Positions 21,535 through 33,044 are shown, counted from the stretch's first letter. The stretch is DNA of 64,000 nt from Camellia lanceoleosa (GCA_025200525.1 CM045770.1:132708200-132772199); one strand, 5' to 3'. Program-made: numbers and translations. The notes: generated by a model from the letters alone, not told the origin.

Positions 21535-24500
21535 TGTAGACACCCTATTTTTGACCGTCCTTAAGACTTGGATATGCTTGCAGGTACATCCAATGACAAG
21601 TTCGATTGCTGGTCGAGTGTTCGAGTTTCGTGGCGGAATGTCACAGCAACACACCCTCATCTTTGAGCTGAGATTCTTAAGAGTGTTATTTCAGCTCTGA
21701 AAGTTGGTTTTGGCCTCAGAAGCTGCTGGTTTCAAAGTTGTGCTTCAAGGGTGAGTTTATTCCCCTTTTAAGCCTTTGTTTGTATACCATATTGGCCATC
21801 CTTGCATATTGTTTTAGGCCTTGCTTTCAACTGAAAAAAGTTTTGATTTTAAGTGTTTAAGATGTTTGTTTAAGGTCTCTTTGGTGTTGGGGGTGGTCTA
21901 CCCCCTCTTGTGCCTTGTTTGGCATTGTTTTTGTGCTTTCTTTTTAAGCTATTGGGACCAAATCTTTTTGGCCTTCTCACCACTGAAACTCAGAGGAATT
22001 TCAGTTGTGGAAAGTGTGTTTTGAGGTCCCAAATAGGAGAGGGTCATCCCCTCTCCTTGTATCTTGGTTGCTTGCCTTGTTGGCCTCATATTTGAGCATG
22101 TTTATCTAGCATATGTTGGCTCCATCTCAGGCTATTTTTGGCCTCATTTTGACATGGAATACCTCTGTTTTAGCTTGGTTGAGTCACCACTTGCATGCAT
22201 TCTACACTTGTAGTGTAATCTTGCAATCTAGCCTAACATGCATCATGCTTTTGGACCATCATTCTAGCATGTTTTGGCTCAACTCCAAGAAGATTTTGGC
22301 CATTTTTTAGCATGCTCTAGGTCTGATTTATGTTGTTTTGGCCATGCATGCATTGTTTTGTATAGCCATAGTGCATTCTAGCTCACTAGCTTCGAGTATC
22401 CAAGCATCTAGCATGCATTACTTGGACTATTTGCATGATTTGGTATCATTTGTTATGTGATTTCAGAGCATGTTTCATTGCCATGCCCTCACATCTTCCA
22501 CTCTTTCAATGCTTTGGAGGGTTGGTACTTTGTGCCTTAAGTATGAGCCATTGTGCATGCCATCTTGCCTAGCCTCTTGGGCCACCATTTCAGTGTGTAT
22601 TTGGTCCTATTTTGCCATGATACAACTCTGATTTTTGTTGGTTAAGTCATCTCATGCTTGGTTTTGGTAGGTGTAGTGTAATCCTCCTCGTTGGCCTTGC
22701 ATGCTTGTTGTTTTGGCTCTTCATGCTAGCTTGTTTTGGCTTTGCTCCATGCATGTTTTAGCATCATTTTGACATGCTCTAGGACTATTTTGGGTTATAT
22801 TGGCCATATGCTCCATGTATTGCATAGTTATAGTGCAAGTGCCTATGCTAGTTTCGAGTTTTGAGTACCACGGCATGCTTCATTTGTGACATGTGTATGA
22901 TTTGGCATCATTTAACATGACATTTCAGAGCATATAGCATTGCCATATTCTTACTTCTTTCACTCTTTGAGTGCCTCTAAGGGCCATGCATTATTGCATT
23001 GTTTGTGGCCTAGCTTGTATGCATGCATGCCTAGACCTTTGAGCTCCTATCTCAACATGTTTTGGTCCTTGTTTTGACCTAATTGAGCTCTGTTTGTGAC
23101 TGCTTCATCCATTTGTGCCATGCATTTCATGCCTCTTGTGTAGTCCATTTCACTAGCTTTTCATGCTTAAGGACTCTCGCATGCCATACTTGTGTTGTTT
23201 GAGTGATTTGGCATCATCTCATACATGATTTCAGCGCTCATAATGTGGCTACACTCTTACATTTGTCACTCCTTGAGCACTTTTGAGAGTTATGCTTTTA
23301 TGCTTAGTTGGTGGGCTAGAGCATGTGAATGCTTTGTTTTGCATTTCATGCCATCATTTCAGCATTTTGGCCACTGTTTTGGGCATGATTGAGGTTTGTC
23401 CATATTCGGTTCAAGTTCATATAGCATGTTGTTTGCATGTTGCCGCATTGCATTATGTTAGCATGTTGTTTGCATGTTGTTACATTGCATTGTTGTTTGC
23501 ATGCTTATGTTGCATTGCATTGTGTTCAACCTATTGTTGTGTTTGAACACAAGGTGGATTAGCTCATTTCATACTTGAAGTGATGAAATGAGCCAATCTT
23601 CCTTTGGTCTCCATTGTCTTTGATTTCTCATGATAAGGAGGTGGTCTTGGTGTCTTGTTTGTCATGCATTTATTGAATTTGCACATGTTGGATCTTTGGT
23701 GATCATGCATCAAGATGCGTGATTGATGGTCTTGGATCCAATGATGCCCATTCCATTGATGTTTGGAAGTGATATGGAGTGGCATAGTGCGCACATACCC
23801 TTGGGAGACCCTCCATTTTCTCTATGTTGTGCTCTGCTACAGCTTGGTGTCCCAGCAAATCAGTAGCCCGCACCCTTTTATTTCTGGCCGGCAGCCCTTC
23901 ATCCTTGGTCGGCAGTGTGCATATTTTGTCGGCAAGGGGGTTGGCAGAAGCTTCTCATGGCTGGCAGGCCACTGATGCACTCCCCAGCACTGTTTTGGTG
24001 AGATCCAACAGCTAATTCTCAAGGACACCCTGCAGACAGAGCCTCTAACGAGCATTTGGAGAGCTTTTCGGGATGGGAATCGAGAGGATGCATCCTTCTT
24101 TGTTCAAGGCAGAGCGGAGACAGCTTGATTTAGTGCTTTATTTGTTAGCATTTGGTGTTATAACTTAATTAATTCATTTGTTAATTAGTTAAAGTTCTGT
24201 AATAATTAACTTAGTATTTGCTAGTTATTCAATTTGGTTGTGTAATAAGTAGTCTAATTAGATTATTAGATTAGTTGATTAGCTTAGCATAGCTAGCTTA
24301 GCTTATTCATTTGGACCATCCGTCGTGAGGGCAAATTTTGTAATAAGTGTGCGTGTGTGTGATGCATGTCTTCCAACACCCATTTCTTTCTGCCTTTTAC
24401 TTAACTGCTTTCGATGGTTAGTTTTAGGGCATATTTCACTTAGCATCCTTATGCTTCGCATGTTTGCATTCATTCATCTGTTTTGCATGCACCGGGCTCG

Positions 24501-25467
24501 GTGCATCATACAAACTGCATTGTATTGCAATTCCTATTTGAATACATGTATCAAGTGTTGCATTCTTATGACATCTTAGAATAGCCGAGCCTACTTAGTT
24601 GCATTTTGCATGTGTTACATTAGGCATTGTTGACATAGCTAGGATCATACATGATTACTAACTAGATTTTGTTTTGGCTCGGAGTACACTGTGAGTATTT
24701 ATGCTTTAGCATCCTTGCATGTGTGTAAATGACTGCCATGATAGCATGCTTGCCATGAGGCTAACTGCTTAAGTGTTTAACTGCATGAATGCCGTGGATG
24801 AAGGCTTCATTGCTTGAATTGGAACAATTCATCAAAATGTGCGTTTTAAGCCCACTTGAGGTGACAAAATCATGTTGTTTTCTAAGCCCACTTGAGGGTG
24901 GCAAATCCGCGTCTTAGCCTACTTGCGAGTAGCACTTTCAAACCATTTTCGAAAAAAACAAACATGAGATGTTTTGTTCCAAATTAGGCGATCTAGTCTA
25001 TACTTGTATGCTGCGCGCATCACATAATAAACTAGCTAATAAATCGGAATAAGAACACGTGTTTTCAAAAACAACATATCATATTAGTAGAGGCTGGTCT
25101 TTGATCCGACGAGCGGGGGTGCTCATTTCAAGACCTTCCCCTCTCGTACCCAAGTTCCCGAGCCGAGGCAACTTTGGTGATGATGGACATGTGGCCTTAG
25201 GCACGAGTCAGGGTTTCCTAAATTTCCAAAAAATAAAATATTTAGGTGGTGACTCTGAAATCTGGCAAAGCAGTCCATGTTTGGCGCTTTTTGATTAAAA
25301 TCGACTTTCGAAAATGATTTGCCGGATTTGGACTCTTTGGTGATTTATCAAACTTACATTGCACTTTGTGAGACTAGATTCAGAACTGTGACATGAGTCT
25401 GAACTGTAGTAGCTAAGAAAAACGATTCGCACCCTCGCGCGTGGAGTGAAGTTCCGGGCGGTCTACA
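21535..25467 (+). mobile_element. ~3.9-kb solo LTR (Tat/Ogre-type family) inserted in EPRV RT
   Basis: Begins TGTAGACACCC, ends GGTCTACA and is flanked by CTTGT on both sides. It holds no retroelement coding frame, primer site or polypurine tract, so it is one LTR left by LTR-LTR recombination. The first ~40 bp (TGTAGACACCC, TTTTTGACCGTCC, TTAAGACTTGG) match the starts of the LTRs at 37804, 42644(-), 47314(-) and 57275(-). The 3' part (gggtttcctaaatttccaaaa, ggtggtgactctg, ggatttggactctttggtga) matches 40970-41150. A G/C-rich GGCAGGCC-type cluster lies at 23870-23965 and AT-rich tracts at 24150-24300. Assignment to Tat/Ogre rests on LTR length and on the tandem-repeat 3' region of relatives in the window; I could not verify it by protein domain. 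Confidence 0.88.
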
Positions 25468-25472
25468 CTTGT
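25468..25472 (+). repeat. Right target-site duplication CTTGT
   Basis: Identical to 21530-21534; viral sequence resumes directly after it. Confidence 0.95.
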
Positions 25473-26016
25473 AAACGATCCAAAATATCTTTCTTGTTTG
25501 GAATAGGATACATTATCCATTTTAAGGCATCATTTAGAGGTTTGTAATTAATGACCAATCTTGCTACACCTCTTTCAATTTCTGCATTTTTATTAACATA
25601 AAAGGTTGTACAACTCCAAAGACAGTAACTTGGTCGACTAAGCTTTTTCTGGAGAAGAGTATTAATTTATGGTTTGCAGACATTTAAATACTCTTTTTTC
25701 ATTTCACTTGGGCGCGATCTTGTAGGAATAGTGCGCTCATCAAATCCTGTATCATAGGGAAGAGAAACTATATGTTTCTTGCATTCCCAAAAAGCATTAG
25801 GAACATCACTACAAATTTCTGTATGGAATTCTTCTTCAAGGGATTTAATTTTATTCTGTAAAGTAGATTGTTGTAATCTTTGTTTTGTAGTTAGAAAATG
25901 TATTTCTTTTTGCAAGAAATTAATTTTTTTTTCTTTGAAATTGACTAGATCTTTGATTTGATCTAATTCTTTTGTATAAGGTTCTGTAATAAATTCAAAA
26001 ATAATCTGTTGATTAT
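25473..26016 (-). pseudogene. EPRV copy Y: RT N-terminal part and linker
   Basis: Continues, on the - strand, the RT interrupted by the solo LTR. It contains the FYVNKNAEIERGVARLVINYKPL motif region (about 25510-25600) and, upstream, a helical linker open for 82 codons at 25667-25915 with the conserved SLPYDTGFDERTIPTRS segment. A TAA follows VCKP at 25667. In copy X the corresponding codons read through. Confidence 0.82.
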
Positions 26017-26640
26017 TTAAAGTTGTATGAATGCCAATAGAATCAATTTTGATAAATACAAAAATGGTGTCCCTAAGATAATTGCTTGAGACATTTTTTT
26101 AATCAAAACAAAAGAAGTTGGAAGACACAACCCTTGGTTACATATTAAAACTTCTGGAAGTTTGTACTTGGTGTACAAAGAATTACGACTTGCACTGGTA
26201 AGTGATTGGGTAGTTTTTGGAAGTATTTGGTAGGAATTAATCCTTCCTGAATACAATTCATGCCGGCTCCGCTGTCTACAGGAGCAACAACATCTTTTAT
26301 TATAAAATCAAGTTTTATAATAAAAGTAATCCTGATATGCCATTTTCTAGAAAGTTACATTGCTCATAAGGAGAAGATATTCAGGTTTATCTTTTTTAGT
26401 GTTGGATTTTGGTATTGTTATACCTTTATCTATATTTTGCTGGTTAAGCTGATTATTAATTTTTTAAATTTTAGCATTGATAGCTATATTTGTTGTTTGT
26501 AAATGCTTAATTTCTATTTTTAAAGCATTTACTTCCATCTTAAGATCCTGGATAGTTATTGGTTTTTTGTTGGTTGTATTCCGGATTCTTTTGTAAACTT
26601 CTTTCATACAGTAATGTTTAGGAGGAAGACCGATTTCTTC
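26017..26640 (-). pseudogene. EPRV copy Y: aspartic protease
   Basis: The protease motif at 26262-26276 reads DSGAG: the catalytic Asp and Gly are kept but the second conserved Asp is Gly. The frame is broken on both sides (26017-26256 is one piece), and the strand shows a premature stop upstream of the ELYKRIQ region. IILGTPFLYL is still recognisable near 26070. It is a different lesion from that in copy G. Confidence 0.8.
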
Positions 26641-27500
26641 CTTCTTCTATTGTTGATAACAAAGTTCTAGAAATTTTAATTTCATTTCTGGATTAGTTAT
26701 CTAGTCAGCAATGTTTAACATATTTTGCTCACTTTCTGTAAGAACATTGATACTAGGGCCATTAATATCAAGTCCATTCATTTCAACTATTGTTTTCCAA
26801 TAGTTAGCTTCTTATGAAATTTGATTAATATTATGTTTCCAGGAATAGATTTTTGGAGAGTAGTCAGATTCTGAGTCAGAGCTGGAAGTATATAAGGCAG
26901 CGAGTTCATCATCTGAACTTGAGCTTATGTTGGAATCTTCTGAAAGCATCTGAAGGATTTGTTGCTGAATTTCATCGTCCAAAGCTAGTTCTTTTAATTT
27001 TTGTTGAATTTTAGCTTTGTAACGATTAGCATAATGTCTTGTTTGGCCAAATTTAAAACATTTAACTGTGGACTTATCTTTCTTTTTGTAAGAAGTTTTT
27101 TGTTTGCCTTTAGATTTTGAAGGATGTGGTTGCTGGACAATTTGTTTAGATGGTTCGTATTTTCTGGATTTTTTGGAATAATACTTTGAAGATTTTCCAT
27201 ATATATATATATTTTTTAAATGTTTGGATGGATACTGATTTTAGTATCATAGGCAAATTGTTTACAAAATTCACCTAATTCATTATGACTTTGTTTTTTC
27301 ATTGGATTCTGTAATTTATGATCACTACATAAAGTAAGACCTTCTTCTATGACCAATCTTATGAGTTGGCCATAGGTATATTCTAAATAGGGAATAGACA
27401 TTTTGCTATGTTTATCCCGTAATTTTTTTTTCTAATTCTCTCAGCAAAGAGAGTTGGAAGGCCATCAATAAATTTGGCTTTCTAATGATCACTGTTAGCA
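26641..27500 (-). pseudogene. EPRV copy Y: CP C-terminus with damaged zinc finger
   Basis: Collinear with 18780-19622 of copy G. The zinc knuckle at 27019-27060 has lost two ligands: the second Cys is Phe (TTT) and the last Cys is Tyr (TAC). A short ATATAT expansion at 27200-27210 replaces part of the KNEKHKYG stretch and shifts the frame. The Gln/Tyr-rich end (ELCYQQ) is followed by a TAG near 26650. These changes fit a long-silent insertion. Confidence 0.8.
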
Positions 27501-27522
27501 TCTGAACGTCTAACAACCCTCA

Positions 27523-28048
27523 TCATAAAGACATCTTTACACCATCAAAAATGGGATAAAGAAGGGCATCTAAGATTCTGTAAAAGTTCTCTACTTTTAT
27601 CTTCAATACCATCAGCAGAAGCACCAACAAAGTGATGTAAAATGGTATTGATAAGAGTGTAAACTGCATCTTGTTCTTTTTGAACATTTCCTGTAATGGG
27701 TTCTGTAACCCTTTTATATGCACTTAAAATTTCAGTCTGTTGGGTTTCAGTGATGATGTTATCCCACCATCCTTTAAGGATTCCTGTAAAACCGTTGACC
27801 AAAAATCTGGCAATTTCATGATCATCGTTATCATTCTGTTTACAAATTGTTGAATACATAATCATTTGATGCAACAATTCAAATATTTGGTATTCAGAAA
27901 GACCATCTATATTCCATTCATAAATGGTTTTTCCATGATAAGATTTTTGTGTCTGGAGGACATCTTCTTCATAAAGGATATCCATTGGAGTAGGTTTAAG
28001 ATAATAATACCTACTGGGTGCTGTTTTACTAGAGTTCCCATAATGCAT
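27523..28048 (-). pseudogene. EPRV copy Y: coat-protein core
   Basis: Open for 167 codons at 27545-28048, the longest intact CP core in the window, and including LKGWWDN near 27770. The T run that breaks copy G has its full five Ts here (27807-27811 region). The frame ends in TGA at 27545 after LSHF, at the same place as in copy G, so that stop may be ancestral to both insertions. A shift then leads into the RRSDANSDH segment near 27500. Confidence 0.83.
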
Positions 28049-28147
28049 TTTATTGATGGAAACTGGATGATTATCTTGAAAATTGCTTTCAATTTCTGTA
28101 ATTTGAGAAAGAGTAAGATTTTGGTCTTCTCTATTATTCTGGAGATT

Positions 28148-28745
28148 TTATCTGGATAACCTATTAAATTGAGACGCAGAGGATTCTCCTATCTTAAGAT
28201 TTTGTATTCTATTGATAAGAGTATCCATAAATTCTGTATCTTGTTTGGATGATTTAAGTTTGAATTTTGTCACATCCAAAGATGGTTTTATAGTTACTGG
28301 AATTAAGTTTTCTAATTTTGGCTGGATAGTATAACTATCTTTAATTTGCATAATAGCTTCTTCTAATCTAATTAATTGTTTTCCTGCTGTTTGGCAAAAA
28401 AGATTTGTATAATTGTGTTGTTTGATTAAGGGTATAATATCTTTAACCTGTAATTGTTCCCTTAATCCTAGACGTTCTGGAGTTTCAACAAAGGCTGTAA
28501 TAGCTAGTGGTTTATTTGAACTTATAATTCCACTAGGCTTGAGTTCCAATGATTGGGGAGGTGGATAGACAGAAGTAATACTTTGGCCATCTGTTGTTAC
28601 CCAAGTTTTCTATATATTTTCAAGAACATTAATTTGTGATTCTAGAACCATTATATTTTCCTTATACCATAAAGGAAAAGATTGAAGTTGCTGGTGTTGC
28701 TCTAGATGAGCATAATACTGCATTTTAAGCTGTTGTAACTGTAAT
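28148..28745 (-). pseudogene. EPRV copy Y: MP-CP linker and MP end
   Basis: Open for 133 codons at 28148-28549, covering ISSNKPLAITAFVETPERL and the GLREQLQVKDI stretch, and ending in TAA at 28148. Upstream a TAG replaces Gln in the NVLENIQ segment (near 28609). The MP part is cut at about 28745, where the sequence changes abruptly to unrelated DNA. Most of the MP seen in monomers A-F is therefore missing from this copy. Confidence 0.82.
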
Positions 28746-28967
28746 TGAGGTGCTTGACACAGGGTTAAAGCTAAGCACGTCCGTCAATGACTTACGAGGA
28801 CAAAACCTAACCGCAATCACTGCTAATAGGTTACCTCTACGTGACTTGGGTGACGTCCCACCCAACCTAACACTGTTCTACCCTCGACTAAGAACAAATC
28901 CAAGAATATTACTATTCATATTATTGTTATGTTAAATCTAAATTATGCCATATATGGTCTCATGAAT
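28746..28967. other. ~220-bp unrelated segment between viral MP remnant and ORF1 start
   Basis: Not alignable by eye to any other viral copy here. It is less AT-rich than its flanks on its left half (cgtccgtcaatgacttacg, gtgacgtcccacccaac). It replaces the MP N-terminal coding region expected at this place. It may be filler DNA captured during end joining or a viral region not present elsewhere in the window. I see no terminal repeats. Confidence 0.5.
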
Positions 28968-29183
28968 TTACTGTAAAGAGGGCAATGGTCGATTGGCCGC
29001 AGCCAACGGGCAACTTTGCTCCTGTATTTCTTTTTCTGTACGTTCTATCAAAATGATATAATTCTGTAAATGGATTGACCTTACAGTCTGTAAGCGGCGA
29101 TTATCAACTGCCAACCAATAATTATAATGAGATTTATAAAATTGTAATAAAGCATTTAATTCTACGAGTCTATCAACAGACAT
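28968..29183 (-). CDS. EPRV ORF1 N-terminal fragment (71 codons)
   Basis: First ATG-initiated frame of useful length downstream of the viral TATA box, on the same strand as ORF2 and copy X. It starts MSVDRLVELNALLQFY and ends with a TAG just inside the unrelated 220-bp segment. Composition (Leu, Asn, Tyr-rich, with a helical middle) resembles the start of a caulimovirid polyprotein. I infer rather than show that it is the ORF1 amino terminus. It cannot make a polyprotein because the MP coding region after it is replaced. Confidence 0.55.
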   Translation of the reverse strand: MSVDRLVELNALLQFYKSHYNYWLAVDNRRLQTVRSIHLQNYIILIERTEKEIQEQSCPLAAANRPLPSLQ

Positions 29184-29620
29184 ACATGTAAGTAAGAAGA
29201 AATATCCACAAGCAGAGCTTAATAATCAGAGCTTAATATTATATTGCATACGAGGGGAGAGAGAAAGTACACACTAGAGGAGGAGATAGTTCACACATAT
29301 AGAAGTAAAAACTAAAATTGTTTGTTTGTTAGCTTGTGCCTTCAACAAGAGTGAGGCATTCCTTATATATAAAAATTAAAAAGATAAGATAAGGCTGAGG
29401 AGGACAGGTGGCGTGTCCTAAATGGGTGGAGTCGATCGTCCTAATCCTCTTCTGATAGTGCACCTTATCTTCTTTGTCCTGTAATGGACAGCTGTATGGA
29501 CAGTTGTGTGATTGATACTGGATGGTCGACAAAGCTTTTTCTTTTTGCCGAAAGTAAATATTCTGTATTTGTCGCCTTCTGCCGACACTGCTATAAAGTG
29601 GATTAAAGTGGATGAAGTGG
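29184..29620 (-). promoter_or_regulatory. EPRV intergenic region with pararetroviral promoter and leader
   Basis: Lies between ORF2 and the ORF1 start on the - strand, where caulimovirids keep the single pregenomic-RNA promoter. A clear TATA box (TTTTTATATATAAGG) is at 29362-29376. Upstream are GATAAG-type motifs (ttatcttatc, 29381-29396) and GC-richer sequence (29400-29560). Downstream, a pyrimidine-rich leader (ctttctctctcccctc, near 29255-29270) has a short direct repeat (aagctctg, twice at 29212-29233). The canonical tRNA-Met primer site TGGTATCAGAGC is not seen here. Confidence 0.7.
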
Positions 29621-29631
29621 AGGACAAAGAA

Positions 29632-30762
29632 TCATTCTTCTTTTCCTTTTCCTTTCCTGTCTTTATCCTGGCTAATTTTTTCTGAAATGAGACTGGTCAA
29701 TGAGTCCCAAAAATCTCCAATGTTAGGATCATTGTCGGTTGGATCTTGGGATTCGCCGGCAAGCACTATGAATTCATTTTCATCTAGCTCGGGGTCTAGA
29801 TGCTCTTCTGGACCTAGGCTACTGGTGCCTGACTGCATGCTGACATCATCTCTGGATAAGGATTGCAGGAATTGCTCCTTCACAAAATCCATGCTTTTTA
29901 CAATTAATTCCCATTCAGGTAATCTTGGATAGTTTTGTCCTAATTGATTTTGAATTTGGACAAAAGGATTGATTACTAGAGTGGCTGGGAGCAATTTTGG
30001 AGGAGACTCCCACCAAGTTTGGGTATGAGCCTTGATCTTCTGTAATATGTCATGTTGCTATTTAGGGGTATCAAGCCCCTTTGTCCACCATTTTATAAAG
30101 AAAACTCTTTTTAAACGGGGAATTTTATTCTGGAAATCGCACTAGAAATCTCACTTCCATATCCATGGAATTCTAAAATGAATAACAAAATGGATTGTAG
30201 ATTTGGACATAGAAATATCCTTGTATACTGGAAGATGGCTATAAGCAACCTGCCATTCATTAATGGCCTGTTGAATGGGTTCTGGAAAAGCATCTAGCTG
30301 GATGCCAAACTTATCCCACCAAACGAGAAACCAGTTTGGGAGATCGTTTTTAAGAACATCTGGAAGAACACGAAAAAACCAAGAATGGCTTCGTGAGGGA
30401 TTCTAGTAATAAAATGCTTGAGTGAAAGCATCTATATAATCCCAGTAGCTGTAACAAGACTCCTTATTTTGAATCTCAAGAGTCCTAGTAACATGGGGAT
30501 GCATACCCCAAACCTGCATAGGCATGATTTTCTGGATGGTGGCTTTGCTGTAATTAATGGGACTAGCTATCTGGTTGGGATCATCTAAAGTATGTTTGAA
30601 CTCAACCGAAGCTATCTCAACAAGAATCTGTTCAAAGATGTATCTGTATTGATCAAAATGCGGTGGAGAATGTCGAGTTGTAAGATACCGCCTTTTGATT
30701 TCCCATGGATCTGTCATCCATTGTTCATCTTCTGTATTAATATAGAGGACTGTTTCCTCCAT
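29632..30762 (-). pseudogene. EPRV ORF2 (protein of unknown function), broken
   Basis: Downstream of the RNase H stop and upstream of the promoter on the - strand, as is ORF2 in florendovirus-like genomes. It starts MEETVLYINTEDEQWM at 30762. Stops fall at 30403 (TAG after QAFYY) and 30111, and the last part (29632-29994) is open for 120 codons, ending in a Lys/Gly-rich tail. The C-terminal piece is acidic and Ser/Asp-rich (SLGPEEHLDPELDENEF). I know of no assigned function; a role like that of caulimovirid transactivators is possible but not supported by a motif I can see. Confidence 0.65.
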
Positions 30763-30944
30763 TATTGTATTTTGTAAATATGGTTCTGGAGGTGTAAGGA
30801 GGACATCTTTAGCACTTTGGCTAGATTTCCCTTTTTTTACTGGAAAGGGCAGTTGAAAGCCCTGAAAATTCTGTATGATATGGATTTTGTATATGGTAGG
30901 GGTTAGATCTCCTTCCTCGACCCCTTCGACCAGGGCCGCGGCCT

Positions 30945-31600
30945 CTACTGGACATTGGGATCCTGCAAATATTCACCAGTTAGAAAATCTAGTAAAGAAT
31001 TATATTCACCTTTGATATATTCAATATCAAAGTCAAATGCTGAAAGTAAACTTTGCCAAGCTGCAAAAATTTGTTTTTGAGCTAAATTCTGGACATCTTT
31101 TTTAAAGATTTGTTTTGCTGCAGAACAATCAACACGAATTAAAAAATGTTGATTTAATAAGTCATCCTGGAATTTGAAACACATTTTACAATGGCTAAAC
31201 ATTCCTGTTGGATTGTCGAGTAATTTAAAGTTGTTTGCTTCCAAGTTCCTAAAGTGAAACTTAAGAGTTCTTCTTTTTTACTATTAGAATTGAATTGTTT
31301 GAGGATGCCACCATAACCTTGGTTAGAGGCATCTGTTTCAACAATCTTTTTTCATTCTGGATTTGGTAAGGCAAGGCAAGGGAGTGTTTTAACTCTTGTC
31401 TTAATTTTCCGAATAGCTTCTGTATGTTCTGGACCCCAAGGTAGAGGCTTTTCACGAAGTCTTGTATACAAAATTGCAGCATCTGTGGCAAGATTAGGGT
31501 AGTAATCATGAATATAATTTAAACTACCAAGAAATCTCTGTAATTGAGTTTTATCTTTAATTTCATCAGGAAATTTTGATGCAAACTTCATACTTCTGTT
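30945..31600 (-). pseudogene. EPRV copy X: RNase H domain
   Basis: Follows the RT of copy X. It holds the connection region (RFLGSLNYIHDYYPNLATD) and a caulimovirid RNase H C-terminal part (DCSAAKQIFKK, AFDFDIEYIKGEYNSLLDFLTGEYLQ), ending in TAG at 30945. Two overlapping frames (31261-31509 and 31352-31591) show a frameshift near 31350, and a TGA-type break lies around 31250. In the virus it removes RNA from the RNA-DNA hybrid. Confidence 0.8.
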
Positions 31601-32222
31601 GATTGGAATTATAGTGCCATTATGAATGTTATGGCCTTAAAATCTGACTATAGTTTGAAAAAGTTTCATTTTTGGTGCAGAACTCACCAAACCAATTCCG
31701 ATAATAACATGCTTAAAAATATTAAGATGTTTGATATGCTGGTCTATTGATGATGAAAAAATGAGAACGTTATCAATATAACAAATTGCAAATTCTGTTT
31801 AAGGATTGAAAATATCATTCATAATATGCTGGAATTCAGATGGAGCATTTTTTTAATCCAAATGGCATAACAATCCATTCATAATTCCCAAAAGGCACTG
31901 TAAAAGTAGTTTTATACCTGCCTTTTTCGGCAATTTGAACCTGCCAGTATCCTGATTTCATATCAAATTTTGAAAAGATGATAACATCATGTAAACGATC
32001 TAAAAGATCTTTCTTGTTTGGAATAGGATACCTTATCCATTTTAAGGCATCATTTAGAGGTTTGTAATTAATGACCAATCTTGCTACACCTCTTTCAATT
32101 TCTGCATTTTTATTAACATAAAAGGTTGTACAACTCCAAGGAGAGTAACTTGGTTGGATAAGCTTTTTTTCGAGAAGAGTATTAATTTCTATTTTGCAGA
32201 CTTTTAAATACTCTTTTTTCAT
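31601..32222 (-). pseudogene. EPRV copy X: reverse transcriptase with mutated catalytic box
   Basis: Starts in the EMKKEYLKVCKIEINTLLEKK segment and is open for 128 codons to 31836. A seven-base T run at 31849-31855, against six in the duplicated block at 21388-21393, shifts the frame inside the FGLKN motif. The catalytic box at 31769-31780 reads YIDN instead of YIDD (GAC to AAC), which should remove polymerase activity. A further in-frame TAA follows SLNRIC near 31800. Confidence 0.87.
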
Positions 32223-32330
32223 TTCACTTGGGTGCGATCTTGTAGAAATAGTGTGCTCATCGAATTCTGTATCATAGGGAAGAGAAACTATATGTTTCTT
32301 GCGGTCCCAAAAAGCATTAGGAACATCACT

Positions 32331-33035
32331 TCAAAATTCTGTATGGAATTCTTGTTCAAGGAATTTAATTTTATTCTGTAAAGTAGATTGCTGTAATCTT
32401 TGTTCTGTAGTTAGAAAATGTATTTCTTTTTGCAAGAAATTAATTTGTTTTTCTTTGAAATTGACTAGATCTTTGATTTGATCTAATTCTTTTGTATAAG
32501 GTTCTGTAATAAATTCAAAAATAATCTGTTGATTATTTAAAGTTGTATGAATGCCAATAGAATCAATTTTGGTAATTGGCATTAATAAACACAGAAATGG
32601 TGTCCCTAAGATAATTGCTTGAGACATATTTTTAATCAAAACAAATGAAGTTGGAAGACATAACCCTTGGTTACATATTAAAACTTCTGGAAGTTTGTAC
32701 CTGATGTACAAAGAATTACAACTTGCACTGGTAAGTGATTGGGTAGTTTTCTAGAAGTATTTGGTAGGAATGAATCCTTCCTGAATACAATTCATGTCGG
32801 CTCCGCTGTCTACAAGAGTAACGACATCTTTTATTATAAAATCAGGTTTTATAATAAAAGTAATCCTGATATACCATTTCTGGAAAGTTTCCTTGTTCAT
32901 AAGGAGAAGATATTCAGGTTCATCTTTTTTAGTGCTGGATTTTGGTATTATTATACCTTTATCTATATTTTGCTGGTTAAGCTGATTATTAATTTTTTTA
33001 ATATCAGCATTGATAGCCATATTTGCTATTTGTAA
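32331..33035 (-). pseudogene. EPRV copy X: aspartic protease and linker
   Basis: Protease with the canonical DSGAD at 32796-32810, the only unaltered protease motif in the window. IILGTPFLCLL lies near 32600. A small change near 32752 (TTTTCTAGAAG) places a TAG after KYF and splits the region into 32751-33020 and 32331-32711. The linker toward RT ends with TGA at 32331 after EFHTEF. The upstream frame keeps the helical AINADIKKINNQLNQQN stretch. Confidence 0.85.
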
Positions 33036-33044
33036 ATGCTTAAT

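Noticed and set aside
23283..23546. His/Cys-rich 87-codon frame in the solo LTR
   Set aside because: Driven by GCATGTTG-type short repeats in a non-coding LTR; no homologue recognised.
28746..28967. tRNA gene or viral tRNA primer site in this insert
   Set aside because: No cloverleaf A/B box pair and no TGGTATCAGAGC; left as unexplained DNA.
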